In this document: positions 11,870-22,385 of the stretch, in pieces
Numbering within the stretch: the first letter of the stretch is position 1
How the letters are laid out: each line of letters opens with the position of its first letter
From: Enterobacter chengduensis
Lineage (GTDB): Bacteria; Pseudomonadota; Gammaproteobacteria; Enterobacterales; Enterobacteriaceae
Length of the DNA stretch: 64,000 nt
Assembly (NCBI RefSeq): GCF_001984825.2
Contig: NZ_CP043318.1
Location: 496,001 to 560,000, forward strand
Reading direction: 5' to 3'
Position numbers and translations under genes: made by a program
Notes under the pieces: model-generated
Databases searched by the model: none
Seen by the model: only the letters and a program-made list of their open reading frames with translations
Told to the model about the DNA's origin: nothing

Positions 11870-12016
11870 ATGGTTAAGAAGACAATTGCAGCGATCTTTT
11901 CAGTCCTGGTGCTTTCTTCAGTGTTAACGGCCTGTAATACCACGCGCGGCGTCGGTCAGGATATTTCTGAAGGTGGTAGCGCAATTTCTGGTGCGGCAAC
12001 AAAAGCTCAGCAGTAA
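11870..12016 (+). CDS. ecnB: Entericidin B lipoprotein
   Basis: A 48-residue protein nearly identical to E. coli EcnB as I remember it: [16 protein letters not shown], lipobox LTAC (Cys22), then [14 protein letters not shown] and the tail GAATKAQQ. It is a small membrane lipoprotein regarded as a bacteriolytic peptide induced in stationary phase. AAGGAAG precedes the start. It follows ecnA by 108 bp with its own promoter and is next to ecnR, which is convergent. Confidence 0.95.
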   Translation: MVKKTIAAIFSVLVLSSVLTACNTTRGVGQDISEGGSAISGAATKAQQ

Positions 12017-12023
12017 TATATAT

Positions 12024-12054
12024 ACGGTACGAGATCCGTCGGGTTTCGTACCGT
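12024..12054. terminator. Hairpin between convergent ecnB and ecnR
   Basis: A perfect 9-bp inverted repeat (ACGGTACGA 12024-12032, TCGTACCGT 12046-12054) fills the 37-bp gap between the two genes. Neither side has a strong T run, so it is only a probable bidirectional terminator. Confidence 0.5.
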
Positions 12055-12653
12055 CAGCTTTCTGATTCCTGCAGGGATAAGAACGGAGAAAAACGCGTAT
12101 CCATATGCAGTTTCATGCGGATATTGCGCTTGTAGGTATAGACCGTTTTTCCGTTGATACTCAGGTGAGCGGCAATTTTTTGATTGCTCGCACCGTCCAT
12201 CCACAACGTCAGCACCTTCTCTTCCTGCCGGGTCAGCAAGGGGGCCGCCGCCGTTGACCGTTCCGCGCATGCGCGCGAAATCAATGCGTCGTTGATGACC
12301 GTTGCCACTTCTTCAAGACCGGCATTTTTCAGCAATGACGACCACACCGGGAACTGCCCGAGCCAGTCGGTCATGCCGCGGTCTTCTCCCGATTGCAGCA
12401 AAATAAACGGCAAGCGTTCACTGGCATTAAGCAAGGACGAGAGCTGCTGAAAATGGTGGATATCCTGCCTGAAGCCGTACAGGTCAGCGATAACCAGCGT
12501 GGGTTTCCATTGCAGAATGTGCTCCCTGGCAAGGAACAGGTTATTCAGCCCGGTCACAACGTATTGTCCCGGGAACAAACCGGAATGATTGAGCCATGCT
12601 TCAAACCCCGTGCGGGTGAAGTGACAACGGTCAATCACAAGAATCTTGAACAT
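12054..12653 (-). CDS. ecnR: LuxR-type response regulator EcnR
   Basis: A 199-residue DNA-binding regulator of the FixJ/LuxR kind. The C-terminal helix-turn-helix (about 138-182: LLTRQEEKVLTLWMDG, then NQKIAAHLSINGKTVYTYK) is clear. The N-terminal half resembles a receiver domain with D9 and D57 at acidic positions but lacks an obvious phospho-switch lysine. A gene of this kind, called ecnR, lies beside ecnAB in Citrobacter and Enterobacter and is absent from E. coli K-12. Its target is inferred from position only. No sensor kinase is nearby. Confidence 0.85.
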   Translation of the reverse strand: MFKILVIDRCHFTRTGFEAWLNHSGLFPGQYVVTGLNNLFLAREHILQWKPTLVIADLYGFRQDIHHFQQLSSLLNASERLPFILLQSGEDRGMTDWLGQFPVWSSLLKNAGLEEVATVINDALISRACAERSTAAAPLLTRQEEKVLTLWMDGASNQKIAAHLSINGKTVYTYKRNIRMKLHMDTRFSPFLSLQESES

Positions 12654-12842
12654 ATTTTATTCGCAGTCGGCTAGTGGTTTGGCTTCCTGCCATCAGAAAG
12701 CACATCATCATAGAGAAGTCGGATGAGTGCTAAATGCCGGAACTACGGGCCATACTGCGGCTATTTCTTGCCTTAACGTGTTCAGCAAAAAATGATTGAA
12801 AAAAAATAGCACGCTAACCACAATATGGGGCGTAATCTCTGC

Positions 12843-12890
12843 CTTACGGGACGACCCGTAAGCGTTTCTTTCACCGGGGACGGCCCCAGC
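12843..12890 (+). promoter_or_regulatory. Guanidine-II (mini-ykkC) riboswitch upstream of sugE
   Basis: Two short hairpins each close on an ACGR loop, the hallmark of the guanidine-II class. The first is CTTACGGG-ACGA-CCCGTAAG (12843-12862) and the second is GGGG-ACGG-CCCC (12876-12887), 13 bases apart. The AAGGAG ribosome site of sugE follows 14 bases later. Gdx/SugE exports guanidinium, so ligand and gene fit. In this class guanidine joins the two loops and frees the ribosome site. Confidence 0.92.
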
Positions 12891-12914
12891 TTGTATTAAG
12901 TTAAGGAGCCTGAA

Positions 12915-13232
12915 ATGTCCTGGATCATTCTTTTTATCGCTGGCCTGCTCGAAGTGGTATGGGCGATTGGTCTCAAATACACCCACGGATTTACCCGCCT
13001 GACGCCCAGCGTCATTACCGTTACCGCGATGATCGTCAGTATTGTTCTGCTCTCCTGGGCGATGCGCTCCCTGCCTGTGGGAACGGCGTATGCCGTCTGG
13101 ACGGGCATTGGTGCCGTGGGTGCCGCCATCACCGGCATTCTGCTGTTGGGTGAGTCGGCGAGTCTGGCGCGTATCGCCAGCCTCGCGCTGATTGTGGCGG
13201 GAATTATTGGGCTTAAGCTCAGCACCCATTAA
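12915..13232 (+). CDS. sugE: Guanidinium exporter Gdx (SugE), SMR family
   Basis: Four-helix inner-membrane antiporter that works as an antiparallel dimer and exports guanidinium in exchange for protons. The 105 residues show the four hydrophobic segments and the essential glutamate E13 ([12 protein letters not shown]). AAGGAG lies 7 bases before the ATG. It is preceded by a guanidine-II riboswitch. Its end overlaps the end of blc by 4 bases. In this genus it is part of the classic ampC neighbourhood. Confidence 0.97.
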   Translation: MSWIILFIAGLLEVVWAIGLKYTHGFTRLTPSVITVTAMIVSIVLLSWAMRSLPVGTAYAVWTGIGAVGAAITGILLLGESASLARIASLALIVAGIIGLKLSTH

Positions 13233-13759
13233 TGGGGCTGTTTAACCCAGATAAGTTTTGATACATCAAACCCTTGCCGGGTCGCGACGTCCAGCATCTG
13301 CTGTTTCATTTCTGGCGAAATAGTTGGCGTGCGGGAGAGTATCCACAGATAGTCGTGATCCGGCCCGCAGACCAGCGCGTGACGGTACTCTCTGTCGAGG
13401 GCGATCACGTTATAGCCGCCATAGAAGGGGCCAAAGAAAGAGACTTTAAGCGCGGCCCTTCGCGGGTCGCCCGTGAAGTACGCTTTCCCAACTGACTGTT
13501 GCCACATCTCCCGGTCGGGATTATAGCCCCGGTTGATCACCTGAATACCGCCATCCTCCATCGGACTGTAATTCGCAGTGACCTTCTCCAGGCCCTGCTC
13601 AAACCGATGGTCGAGGCGCGCGATTTCATACCATGTTCCAAGGAAGCGTTGTGCATCGAAAGGCGTAACGACGGTAACGCCAGGAGGTGGGGTTGGGGAA
13701 CTGCAGGCAACCACTAAAAACGCGGCTGTCACCGCGGCGATAACAGGCAGAATGCGCAT
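13229..13759 (-). CDS. blc: Outer-membrane lipocalin Blc
   Basis: A 176-residue bacterial lipocalin anchored to the outer membrane, thought to bind lysophospholipids or fatty acids under stress. It has a lipobox VVAC (Cys19) followed by SSP, and the lipocalin motif [16 protein letters not shown] at about 38-53. Its length equals the family. It is convergent with sugE (4-base overlap of ends) and lies downstream of ampC on the same strand, separated by a REP element and a strong hairpin. Confidence 0.95.
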   Translation of the reverse strand: MRILPVIAAVTAAFLVVACSSPTPPPGVTVVTPFDAQRFLGTWYEIARLDHRFEQGLEKVTANYSPMEDGGIQVINRGYNPDREMWQQSVGKAYFTGDPRRAALKVSFFGPFYGGYNVIALDREYRHALVCGPDHDYLWILSRTPTISPEMKQQMLDVATRQGFDVSKLIWVKQPH

Positions 13760-13833
13760 AGGAGTTTCCTTACTGTTTTTTGTTAAGTGTAGATGACGGC
13801 AAGGAAAATGTGGGGGAGCGTGCGGTTTGTTTC

Positions 13834-13863
13834 GCCGGGTGGCGCTGCGCTTACCCGGCCTAC
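13834..13863. repeat. REP-type palindromic element
   Basis: GCCGGGTGGCGCTGCGCTTA followed by CCCGGCCTAC has the REP layout of E. coli (imperfect hairpin ending in GGCCTAC). Related copies lie at 20684-20714 and 42317-42346. It sits between blc and ampC. Confidence 0.75.
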
Positions 13864-13873
13864 AAAATCAATC

Positions 13874-13896
13874 GCCCTCTCCCTGTGGGAGAGGGC
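13874..13896 (-). repeat. Palindromic intergenic repeat, copy 2 (likely ampC terminator)
   Basis: A perfect 10-bp stem (GCCCTCTCCC 13874-13883, loop TGT, GGGAGAGGGC 13887-13896) begins 17 bp after the ampC stop. Read on the ampC strand it is followed by GATTGATTTTGT, so it could end the ampC transcript. It shares the stem with copy 1 but lacks the GGGTGAGGG tail. Confidence 0.7.
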
Positions 13897-13912
13897 ATCA
13901 GGCCGCAATGTT

Positions 13913-15061
<1,149 letters not shown>

Positions 15062-15190
15062 TTATCTTCCGTAATAGCAGTTCAAGGGAGTGTCCGGGCC
15101 CGTCAGACCGCTGTAGTCTGGTGGATTTGACTATGGCTGACAAACGGTTAAATTTAGCATTAGCTGTTAATTTTTCTAACGGATGAGGCC
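15062..15190. promoter_or_regulatory. Divergent ampC-ampR control region
   Basis: The gap holds both promoters and the AmpR operator. For ampR, TTGACT (15127-15132) and TAAATT (15149-15154) with a 16-base spacer form a plausible promoter. On the ampC strand TTGTCA (plus coordinates 15138-15143) is a likely -35, followed by the region around CAGACTACAG. The AT-rich stretch from about 15145 to 15180 corresponds in position to the AmpR site of related species; the exact bases were not provable by eye. Confidence 0.65.
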
Positions 15191-16066
15191 ATGACGCGCA
15201 GCTATCTTCCACTCAATTCCCTGCGGGCGTTCGAAGCAGCCGCCCGGCACCTCAGCTTTACGCATGCGGCAATCGAGCTCAACGTCACCCACTCGGCGAT
15301 TAGCCAGCACGTAAAGGCGCTGGAGCAGCACCTGAATTGCCAGCTGTTTGTCCGCGTTTCGCGTGGGCTGATGTTGACCACCGAAGGCGAGAATTTGCTG
15401 CCGGTGCTGAATGACTCGTTCGATCGCATCGCCGGAATGCTGGATCGCTTTGCCAGCCAGCGCGCTCAGGAGAAGCTCAAAATAGGCGTGGTGGGGACGT
15501 TTGCCACGGGGTTTCTATTTTCTCAGCTCGCGGACTTTCGCCGCTGCTATCCGCATATCGATCTTCAGCTTTCCACCCATAACAATCGCGTCGATCCGGC
15601 CGCTGAAGGTCTCGATTACACCATTCGCTACGGCGGCGGCGCGTGGCATGGAACCGATGCGGAATTTCTTTGCTCTGCGGCGCTGGCGCCGCTCTGCACA
15701 CCCGACATCGCCTCCTGTCTGAAAAGCCCGGCAGATATCCTGAAGTTTACCCTGCTGCGCTCCTACCGGCGCGACGAGTGGGCGGCGTGGATGCAGGCTG
15801 CGGGTGAACATCCTCCCTCGCCGACGCATCGGGTTATGGTGTTTGATTCGTCCGTGACCATGCTGGAAGCCGCGCAGGCGGGCGTAGGAATTGCCATTGC
15901 GCCTGTCGATATGTTTACCCATTTGCTCAGCAGCGAGCGCATCGTGCAGCCGTTTGCAACGCAGATTGACCTTGGAAGCTACTGGCTCACGAGGCTGCAG
16001 TCTCGCGCAGAAACCCCCGCCATGCGTGAGTTTGCCCAGTGGCTGGTAGAGAAGATGCAGAAATAA
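15191..16066 (+). CDS. ampR: LysR-type regulator AmpR
   Basis: Represses or activates ampC according to the bound muropeptide: UDP-MurNAc-pentapeptide keeps it off, anhydro-muropeptides from recycling turn it on. The 291 residues have an N-terminal winged helix (about 6-65) and a LysR effector domain. Positions where mutations cause constitutive ampC expression in related species carry the wild-type residues here: S35, G102, D135 and Y264. This predicts an inducible, not derepressed, beta-lactamase. It is divergent from ampC and ends 29 bp from convergent frdD. Confidence 0.97.
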   Translation: MTRSYLPLNSLRAFEAAARHLSFTHAAIELNVTHSAISQHVKALEQHLNCQLFVRVSRGLMLTTEGENLLPVLNDSFDRIAGMLDRFASQRAQEKLKIGVVGTFATGFLFSQLADFRRCYPHIDLQLSTHNNRVDPAAEGLDYTIRYGGGAWHGTDAEFLCSAALAPLCTPDIASCLKSPADILKFTLLRSYRRDEWAAWMQAAGEHPPSPTHRVMVFDSSVTMLEAAQAGVGIAIAPVDMFTHLLSSERIVQPFATQIDLGSYWLTRLQSRAETPAMREFAQWLVEKMQK

Positions 16067-16088
16067 AAGGCCCGCCGGATGGCGGGCC
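16062..16088 (-). terminator. Terminator of frdABCD
   Basis: A perfect 8-bp stem (GGCCCGCC 16069-16076, loop of four, GGCGGGCC 16081-16088) is followed on the minus strand by TTTTATTT. Its U tract lies inside the last codons of ampR on the other strand. In E. coli the frd terminator abuts ampC; here ampR has taken that place. Confidence 0.85.
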
Positions 16089-16095
16089 AGAGGCG

Positions 16096-16455
16096 TCAAA
16101 GGGTGACTACGGCAATCAGCGTCACCACGGTCAGGATCGTCGCCAGACCGTAGAACACCCATTTCCCGCTTGGGACATGGATTTTCAGGTCATGCATCGC
16201 GTGGTGAATACGGTGCAGACCACACCACAGCGGCAGGACGATCATCAGGAAGATGAACACGCGGCCAATAATGCTGCTCGCGAACGCCAGCACGCGCTCG
16301 TAGCTCAGCGCATCGCCCGGGAACAGCCCCAGCGGCAGCATAATGCCGACCAGCAGGATGATGACGGGCGCGATGATGGCACTCCACATGCCGCCTGCGC
16401 CAAACAGGCCCCAGAAGACCGGCTCGTCCGAACGTTTTGGATTTGGATTGATCAC
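16096..16455 (-). CDS. frdD: Fumarate reductase membrane subunit D
   Basis: Anchor subunit of the anaerobic quinol:fumarate reductase. The 119-residue protein has three membrane helices and the pattern [20 protein letters not shown] at the N terminus. The start is the GTG at 16455, with AAGGAG eight bases ahead; an ATG ten codons upstream would lie in the frdC end region and adds residues absent from the family. It is the last gene of frdABCD, 10 bp after frdC. Confidence 0.96.
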   Translation of the reverse strand: MINPNPKRSDEPVFWGLFGAGGMWSAIIAPVIILLVGIMLPLGLFPGDALSYERVLAFASSIIGRVFIFLMIVLPLWCGLHRIHHAMHDLKIHVPSGKWVFYGLATILTVVTLIAVVTL

Positions 16456-16465
16456 GGGTGTCTCC

Positions 16466-16861
16466 TTACCAGAACAGTGCGACAAACAGAATGACCACAG
16501 TGACCAGGATCGTCACCCCCCAGAGTCCCTTAATCACCGGCTCTGGTCCCATTTTCTCGTCTTTTATGACGATGTTCGCGGCTTTTGGTGCCAGTTCAAA
16601 CCAGGTTTTGGTATGAAGCAGCGCGGCCGCGAGCACGATCAGGTTCAGAACAACGATGATGGGGTTTTGCAGGAAACCGACAAAGTTCGCCCAGGTTTCC
16701 GGCCCGTGCTTGAGGGCAAAAACGCCGTACATCAGCTCAAGGCTGAACCAGACAGCCGGTACCGCCGTGCCTTCACGCAGCATGTAAAAGCGATAAAACG
16801 GCAGATTTTTCCACCAGGTGGACGGCACTGGCCGCACGTAGGCTTTGCGTTTAGTCGTCAT
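16466..16861 (-). CDS. frdC: Fumarate reductase membrane subunit C
   Basis: Membrane anchor that with FrdD holds FrdAB to the inner membrane and forms the menaquinol sites. The 131 residues contain three hydrophobic helices and the N-terminal [20 protein letters not shown]. Two ATGs are adjacent; the second (16861) fits the family start MTTKRK and lies 6 bases from AAGGAG. It follows frdB with a 10-bp gap. Confidence 0.96.
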   Translation of the reverse strand: MTTKRKAYVRPVPSTWWKNLPFYRFYMLREGTAVPAVWFSLELMYGVFALKHGPETWANFVGFLQNPIIVVLNLIVLAAALLHTKTWFELAPKAANIVIKDEKMGPEPVIKGLWGVTILVTVVILFVALFW

Positions 16862-16871
16862 CATGCACTCC

Positions 16872-17606
16872 TTAGCGTGGTTTCAGGGTTGCGATAAGAA
16901 AGTCTTTCGAGCTTTCCACTTTACCCTGCTGAATGGCGGCGGCCGGGTCGACGTGCTTCGGACAAACTTCGGAGCAATAACCCACAAAGGTACAGCTCCA
17001 GACGCCGTTCTGGCTGTTGAGCTGCGCCATACGTTCTTTTTTACCGTGGTCGCGGCTGTCTTCGTTGTAGCGGTGCGCCAGGGTAATGGCGGCCGGGCCG
17101 ATGAACTCCTTGTTCAGGCCAAACTGTGGACAGGCGGCGTAGCACAGGCCGCAGTTGATGCAGCCGGAGAACTGATGGTATTTCGCCATCTGCGCCGGCG
17201 TCTGGGTATTGGGCCCCTGATCCGGCGTGCGCGGGTTGCCAATAATGTACGGCTTAATGGCTTCGAGGCTTTCGATAAAGTGGGTCATATCGACCACCAG
17301 ATCGCGCTCAATTGGGAAGTTGCCCAGCGCTTCAACCTTAATGCCTTTGGTGTAATCGCGCAGGAAGGTCTTACAGGCCAGCTTCGGCACCTTGTTGACC
17401 ATCATGCCGCAGGAGCCGCAGATCGCCATGCGGCAGGACCAGCGGTAGCTCAGGTCCGGTGCCAGGTTGTCTTTGATATAGCCGAGCGCATCCAGCAGGG
17501 AAGTTTGCTCGTCATAAGGCACTTCATAGAAAACGCTGTGCGGTGCGGCGTCCACTTCCGGATTGTAGCGCACCACTTCAACTTTCAGTTTTTGCATCTC
17601 AGCCAT
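16872..17606 (-). CDS. frdB: Fumarate reductase iron-sulfur subunit
   Basis: Carries electrons from menaquinol to FrdA through three clusters. The 244 residues include the 2Fe-2S motif ([12 protein letters not shown] with a later Cys in KLAC), the 4Fe-4S motif [11 protein letters not shown] and the 3Fe-4S motif ([17 protein letters not shown]). The ORF reads 13 codons further up, but [17 protein letters not shown] at 17606 is the family start, and it overlaps the frdA stop by 8 bases, which suggests translational coupling. Confidence 0.97.
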   Translation of the reverse strand: MAEMQKLKVEVVRYNPEVDAAPHSVFYEVPYDEQTSLLDALGYIKDNLAPDLSYRWSCRMAICGSCGMMVNKVPKLACKTFLRDYTKGIKVEALGNFPIERDLVVDMTHFIESLEAIKPYIIGNPRTPDQGPNTQTPAQMAKYHQFSGCINCGLCYAACPQFGLNKEFIGPAAITLAHRYNEDSRDHGKKERMAQLNSQNGVWSCTFVGYCSEVCPKHVDPAAAIQQGKVESSKDFLIATLKPR

Positions 17607-19389
17607 TCGCCTTCTCCTTCTTCTCGGCGTCCTCTGCTTCTGCACCGTACACGCGTTTCGCCGGCGGCAGCGTGGTGATTTTCACGTCGCTGTAGTCTAG
17701 ACGCGTGGTGCCATCCGCATCGCGCCAGGCGAGAGTGTGTTTCAGGAAATTGACGTCGTCACGTTCGGTACAGCCTTCGTCCAGGCGCTGGTGGGCCCCG
17801 CGCGACTCTTTACGCGCCAGCGCAGAGTGCGCCATACACTCTGCGACGTTCAGGCCGTGGCCCAGCTCGATGGTATAGAGCAGGTCGGTGTTGAAGACGC
17901 TGGAGGTGTCGGTAATGCGCACGCGCTTGAAGCGCTCCTGCAGTTCCGCCAGCTTGTCGACGGTTTTCTGCATCAGCTCAGGGGTACGGTAGATACCGCA
18001 GCCTTCTTCCATCGACAGACCCATTTCATCGCGGATCTTCGACCAGTTCTCGTTACCTTCCTGGTTCACCAGATCTTTCAGGCGTTTTTCAACGTCTGCG
18101 ACCTGCGCATCCAGCGCGGCACCGTTGGCTTCGCCTGCGGTTGCCGCTCGCTCCATCGCGCGCTCGCCCGCCATGCGGCCAAAGACGACCAGCTCCGCCA
18201 GCGAGTTAGATCCGAGGCGGTTAGCGCCGTGCAGGCCCACGGAGGAACACTCGCCGACGGCGAACAGGCCCTTAATTCGGGTTTCACACTGCTGGTCGGT
18301 TTCGATCCCGCCCATGGTGTAGTGCGCCGTTGGGCGAACCGGAATCGGCTCTTTCACCGGGTCAACGCCCACATAGGCTTTCGCCAGCTCGCAGATGAAC
18401 GGCAGACGTTCCAGCAGCTTCTTCTCGCCGAGGTGGCGTAGGTCAAGATAGACCACATCGCCGCGCGGGGTGGAGATGGTGTTGCCTTTGCGCCACTCGT
18501 GCCAGAAGGCCTGAGAAACTTTGTCGCGCGGACCGAGTTCCATATATTTGTTCTTCGGCTCGCCGAGCGGCGTTTCCGGGCCCATGCCGTAATCCTGCAG
18601 ATAGCGGTAGCCATTTTTGTTGACCAGAATACCGCCTTCACCGCGGCAGCCTTCCGTCATCAGAATGCCGGAGCCCGGCAGGCCGGTTGGGTGATACTGC
18701 ACAAACTCCATATCGCGCAGCGGCACGCCGTGGCTGAGCGCCATGCCCATGCCGTCGCCGGTAACGATGCCGCCGTTAGTATTGTAGCGGTACACGCGTC
18801 CCGCGCCGCCCGTTGCCATCACCACCGCGTTAGCGCGGATCTGGACAAGCGTGCCTTCCATCATGTTCATCGCCACCAGGCCACGCGCCTGGCCGTCATC
18901 AACCAGAATGTCGAGGACGAAGTGTTCATCGAAGCGCTGAATTTGTGGGAACTGAAGGGAGGTCTGGAACAGGGTGTGCAGCATGTGGAAGCCGGTTTTA
19001 TCGGCGGCGAACCAGGTGCGTTCGATCTTCATTCCGCCAAAGCGGCGGACGTTGACGCTGCCGTCCGGGCGGCGGCTCCACGGACATCCCCACTGCTCAA
19101 GCTGGGTCATTTCCGTAGGACAATGGTGCACAAAGTAGTCAACGACATCCTGTTCGCAAAGCCAGTCGCCCCCTGCAACCGTGTCGTGGAAATGGTATTC
19201 AAAGCTGTCATGATCCTGCGCAACGGCGGCGGACCCTCCTTCTGCTGCCACTGTGTGACTACGCATTGGATAGACTTTTGAAATCAATGCGATTTTAGCG
19301 TTGGGATTAGCTTGTGCTGCAGCAATCGCAGCGCGTAATCCAGCCCCGCCAGCGCCTATTACGGCAAGATCGGCTTGAAAAGTTTGCAC
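17599..19389 (-). CDS. frdA: Fumarate reductase flavoprotein subunit
   Basis: Catalytic subunit that reduces fumarate to succinate in anaerobic respiration. The 596-residue protein has the FAD motif [10 protein letters not shown] (about 12-21), the histidine that binds FAD covalently in SHTVAAEGG (H45 counting the initiator) and the active-site segment HPTGLPGSG. The start is the GTG at 19389, with GGAGG six bases before it. The C-terminal linker before KKEKANG is about six residues shorter than in E. coli. An FNR-type site upstream fits anaerobic induction. Confidence 0.97.
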   Translation of the reverse strand: MQTFQADLAVIGAGGAGLRAAIAAAQANPNAKIALISKVYPMRSHTVAAEGGSAAVAQDHDSFEYHFHDTVAGGDWLCEQDVVDYFVHHCPTEMTQLEQWGCPWSRRPDGSVNVRRFGGMKIERTWFAADKTGFHMLHTLFQTSLQFPQIQRFDEHFVLDILVDDGQARGLVAMNMMEGTLVQIRANAVVMATGGAGRVYRYNTNGGIVTGDGMGMALSHGVPLRDMEFVQYHPTGLPGSGILMTEGCRGEGGILVNKNGYRYLQDYGMGPETPLGEPKNKYMELGPRDKVSQAFWHEWRKGNTISTPRGDVVYLDLRHLGEKKLLERLPFICELAKAYVGVDPVKEPIPVRPTAHYTMGGIETDQQCETRIKGLFAVGECSSVGLHGANRLGSNSLAELVVFGRMAGERAMERAATAGEANGAALDAQVADVEKRLKDLVNQEGNENWSKIRDEMGLSMEEGCGIYRTPELMQKTVDKLAELQERFKRVRITDTSSVFNTDLLYTIELGHGLNVAECMAHSALARKESRGAHQRLDEGCTERDDVNFLKHTLAWRDADGTTRLDYSDVKITTLPPAKRVYGAEAEDAEKKEKANG

Positions 19390-19498
19390 GACATTCCTCC
19401 AGGTTTTTGTTATTTCGCAACGCGACAAACTAAAGGTAGTTCACCCGCCCAAAGGGACGATTGCGAAAGCGTTTCCACTGCTCCTTTATGGGTAAAAC

Positions 19499-19540
19499 AG
19501 TATAACCGTGTAGATGACAGGGAAATTTGACGTGTTCGAT
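19499..19540 (-). promoter_or_regulatory. Anaerobic promoter of frdABCD with FNR-type site
   Basis: On the minus strand ATCGAACACGTCAA (plus 19527-19540) resembles the FNR site (TTGAT-N4-ATCAA) and the known site at E. coli frdA. It is followed by the -10 element TATACT (plus 19499-19504). The site centre falls about 41 bases before the expected transcription start, the standard position for FNR activation. Confidence 0.65.
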
Positions 19541-19699
19541 TTTTTTGCTGTTCTGTGCGGTGATTTATCATAGTGATTGATGAATTGCGTCACACAATTG
19601 TTCACCTAAATGAAATGCGCGTTTTTACTGCGCAAAATTTGTCTCCGCCCCTGCTAACGAGTAGACTTCGTGCCCTTGTCTGAAATCGGAGAACAACTC

Positions 19700-20677
19700 A
19701 TGAGCGAAACGGCCACCTGGCAGCCGAGCGCATCCATCCCTAATCTGTTAAAACGCGCAGCAATTATGGCGGAGATCCGCCGTTTCTTTGCCGATCGCGG
19801 CGTCCTGGAGGTGGAAACCCCGTGCATGAGTCAGGCAACGGTGACGGATATTCATCTCGTCCCGTTTGAAACCCGTTTTGTTGGCCCCGGCCACTCTCAG
19901 GGCATGAATTTGTATCTGATGACCAGCCCGGAGTACCACATGAAACGCCTTTTGGCGGCAGGATGTGGTCCGGTGTATCAGCTGTGCCGCAGCTTCCGTA
20001 ATGAAGAGATGGGGCGACACCACAACCCGGAATTCACCATGCTGGAGTGGTACCGCCCGCATTATGATATGTACCGCCTGATGAATGAGGTGGACGATCT
20101 GCTGCAGCAGGTGCTGGAGTGCTCAGAAGCCGAAACGCTCTCCTATCAGCAGGCATTCCAGCGCCATCTGGACATCGATCCGCTGTCGGCGGACAAAGCC
20201 CAGCTTCGCGAAGTGGCGGCAAAACTGGATCTGAGCAACGTGGCGGATACCGAAGAGGATCGCGATACGCTGCTGCAGCTGCTGTTTACGTTTGGCGTTG
20301 AACCGCAGATTGGCAAAGATCGTCCGACGTTTGTCTATCACTTCCCGGCAAGCCAAGCGTCACTGGCGCAGATCAGTACCGAAGATCATCGTGTCGCAGA
20401 GCGTTTTGAGGTCTATTTCAAAGGCATCGAACTGGCGAACGGCTTCCACGAGCTGACCGATGCCCGCGAGCAGCAGCAGCGCTTCGAGCAGGATAACCGC
20501 AAGCGCGGTTCGCGCGGACTGCCGCAGCAGCCTATTGATGTGAATCTGCTTGAAGCATTAAAAGCAGGCTTGCCGGATTGCTCCGGCGTCGCGCTGGGCG
20601 TTGACCGCCTGGTGATGCTGGCCCTGGGCGCAGAGCAGCTGGGCGATGTGATTGCCTTTACGGTCGATCGCGCGTAA
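19700..20677 (+). CDS. epmA: EF-P lysine ligase EpmA (PoxA/GenX)
   Basis: Class II lysyl-tRNA-synthetase-like enzyme that links (R)-beta-lysine to Lys34 of elongation factor P instead of to a tRNA. The 325 residues cover only the catalytic domain, without the anticodon-binding domain: motif 2 ([20 protein letters not shown]) and motif 3 ([12 protein letters not shown]) are clear. The start [15 protein letters not shown] at 19700 matches the family; an in-frame extension of ten codons lacks support. It is divergent from frdA, 310 bp apart. Confidence 0.97.
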   Translation: MSETATWQPSASIPNLLKRAAIMAEIRRFFADRGVLEVETPCMSQATVTDIHLVPFETRFVGPGHSQGMNLYLMTSPEYHMKRLLAAGCGPVYQLCRSFRNEEMGRHHNPEFTMLEWYRPHYDMYRLMNEVDDLLQQVLECSEAETLSYQQAFQRHLDIDPLSADKAQLREVAAKLDLSNVADTEEDRDTLLQLLFTFGVEPQIGKDRPTFVYHFPASQASLAQISTEDHRVAERFEVYFKGIELANGFHELTDAREQQQRFEQDNRKRGSRGLPQQPIDVNLLEALKAGLPDCSGVALGVDRLVMLALGAEQLGDVIAFTVDRA

Positions 20678-20683
20678 AGAATT

Positions 20684-20714
20684 GCCGGGTGGTGCTATCG
20701 CTTACCCGGCCTAC
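20684..20714. repeat. REP-type palindromic element
   Basis: GCCGGGTGGTGCTATCGCTT followed by ACCCGGCCTAC has the same design as the element at 13834. It lies just after epmA and may protect or end its transcript. Confidence 0.7.
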
Positions 20715-20875
20715 GCTTCTGGTGGCAATTATCCTTTCCATTTCTTCATGGCAACATTAAAAACTGCCATTTTCTGTGTACACGGGTCTTTTTCTTAATT
20801 TGCCCCTTATAGCCACAATGTTTATCTGGTCTTCTGCTACCATCCGCGCAATTTAATTCCTCTTCGGATGGTGCT

Positions 20876-22375
20876 ATGTCCCAGTCACTTAAAAAGATGA
20901 CCCTCACCGGGCTCATCCTGATGATCTTTACCTCAGTCTTTGGCTTTGCCAACAGCCCGTCAGCGTTCTATCTGATGGGCTACAGCGCGACGCCGTTTTA
21001 TATCGTTTCTGCACTTTTCTTCTTTATCCCGTTTGCGCTGATGATGGCGGAGATGGGCTCGGCTTACCGGAAAGAAGAGGGCGGGATCTACTCATGGATG
21101 AATAACAGCGTCGGTCCGCGCTACGCGTTTATCGGCACGTTTATGTGGTTTTCGTCCTACGTGGTCTGGATGGTCAGCACGGCGGCCAAAGTGTGGGTGC
21201 CGTTCTCAACGTTTCTTTTCGGTGCCGATCAAACGCAGGTCTGGTCTTTAGCCGGGCTGAGCTCCACGCAGGTCGTTGGGATTCTGGCGGTCTGCTGGAT
21301 GGTGGTGGTGACGCTGGTGGCGTCAAAAGGCATCAACAAAATTGCCCGGATTACCGCGGTTGGCGGTATTTCAGTGATGTGCCTGAACCTGGTGCTGCTG
21401 CTGGTGAGTATCGCGATTCTGTGCCTCAACGGCGGACATTTTGCGCAGGAGGTCAATTTTGTTTCATCGCCTAATCCGGGCTATCAGTCCGGGCTGGCTA
21501 TGCTCTCCTTCGTGGTATTTGCCATCTTTGCTTACGGCGGTATTGAAGCCGTAGGCGGCCTGGTCGATAAAACGGAAAACCCGGAAAAGAACTTTGCGAA
21601 AGGCATTATTTTTGCCGCCATCGTCATTTCCATCGGCTATTCGCTGGCCATTTTCCTCTGGGGCGTCAGCACAAACTGGCAGCAGGTGTTGAGCAACAAC
21701 ACGACTAACCTTGGCAACATCACCTATGTGCTGATGAAAAGCCTGGGGATGACGCTGGGACAGGCGATGAACCTGAGTCCAGAGGCGGCATCGGTAATGG
21801 GCGTCTGGTTCGCGCGGATTACCGGCCTGTCGATGTTCCTGGCGTACACCGGCGCGTTCTTCACGCTGATCTACTCCCCGCTTAAAGCGATTATTCAGGG
21901 TACGCCGAAGGCGCTGTGGCCTGCGCGTATGACCCAACTCAACGCGACGGGTATGCCTGCCAACGCGATGTGGATGCAGTGTCTGCTGGTGTGCGTGTTC
22001 ATTCTGCTGGTGTCATTTGGCGGCGATACGGCGTCTGCGTTTTACAACAAGCTGACCCTGATGGCGAACGTGTCGATGACGCTGCCGTACCTGTTCCTGA
22101 CCCTGGCATTCCCGTTCTTTAAGGCGAAGCAGGATCTCGAACGTCCGTTTGTGATTTTTAAAACCCGCGCGGCAACGCTGCTGGCCACCTCGGTGGTGCT
22201 GCTGGTGGTGGCGTTTGCCAACATCTTCACCATTATTCAGCCGGTGATTGAGGCGAACGACTGGAACAGCGCGCTGTGGATGGTCGGTGGACCGATCTTC
22301 TTCTCGCTGCTGGCGATGGGGATTTATGAGAATTACCGTCGTCGCGCGACGGCGTTCGTCCCAGACGTGGCGTAG
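20876..22375 (+). CDS. yjeM: APC-family amino-acid permease YjeM
   Basis: Inner-membrane transporter of the amino acid-polyamine-organocation superfamily; the substrate is not known to me. The 499 residues form about 12 membrane segments, with the helix-1 motif MIFTSVFGFANSPSAFYLMG and a helix-6 region FAIFAYGGIEAVGG. Its length equals the E. coli protein. The gene stands alone, preceded by about 160 bp of AT-rich DNA that probably holds its promoter, and converges on mscM. Confidence 0.92.
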   Translation: MSQSLKKMTLTGLILMIFTSVFGFANSPSAFYLMGYSATPFYIVSALFFFIPFALMMAEMGSAYRKEEGGIYSWMNNSVGPRYAFIGTFMWFSSYVVWMVSTAAKVWVPFSTFLFGADQTQVWSLAGLSSTQVVGILAVCWMVVVTLVASKGINKIARITAVGGISVMCLNLVLLLVSIAILCLNGGHFAQEVNFVSSPNPGYQSGLAMLSFVVFAIFAYGGIEAVGGLVDKTENPEKNFAKGIIFAAIVISIGYSLAIFLWGVSTNWQQVLSNNTTNLGNITYVLMKSLGMTLGQAMNLSPEAASVMGVWFARITGLSMFLAYTGAFFTLIYSPLKAIIQGTPKALWPARMTQLNATGMPANAMWMQCLLVCVFILLVSFGGDTASAFYNKLTLMANVSMTLPYLFLTLAFPFFKAKQDLERPFVIFKTRAATLLATSVVLLVVAFANIFTIIQPVIEANDWNSALWMVGGPIFFSLLAMGIYENYRRRATAFVPDVA

Positions 22376-22385
22376 CGGTAGTATT

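Noticed and set aside
12708..13229. A 173-codon minus-strand frame over sugE and its leader
   Set aside because: It covers the riboswitch and the certain sugE gene; composition is polar and repetitive without a domain.
16845..17678. A 277-codon plus-strand frame over frdB
   Set aside because: It is the mirror of frdB, which has all iron-sulfur motifs; no supporting signals.
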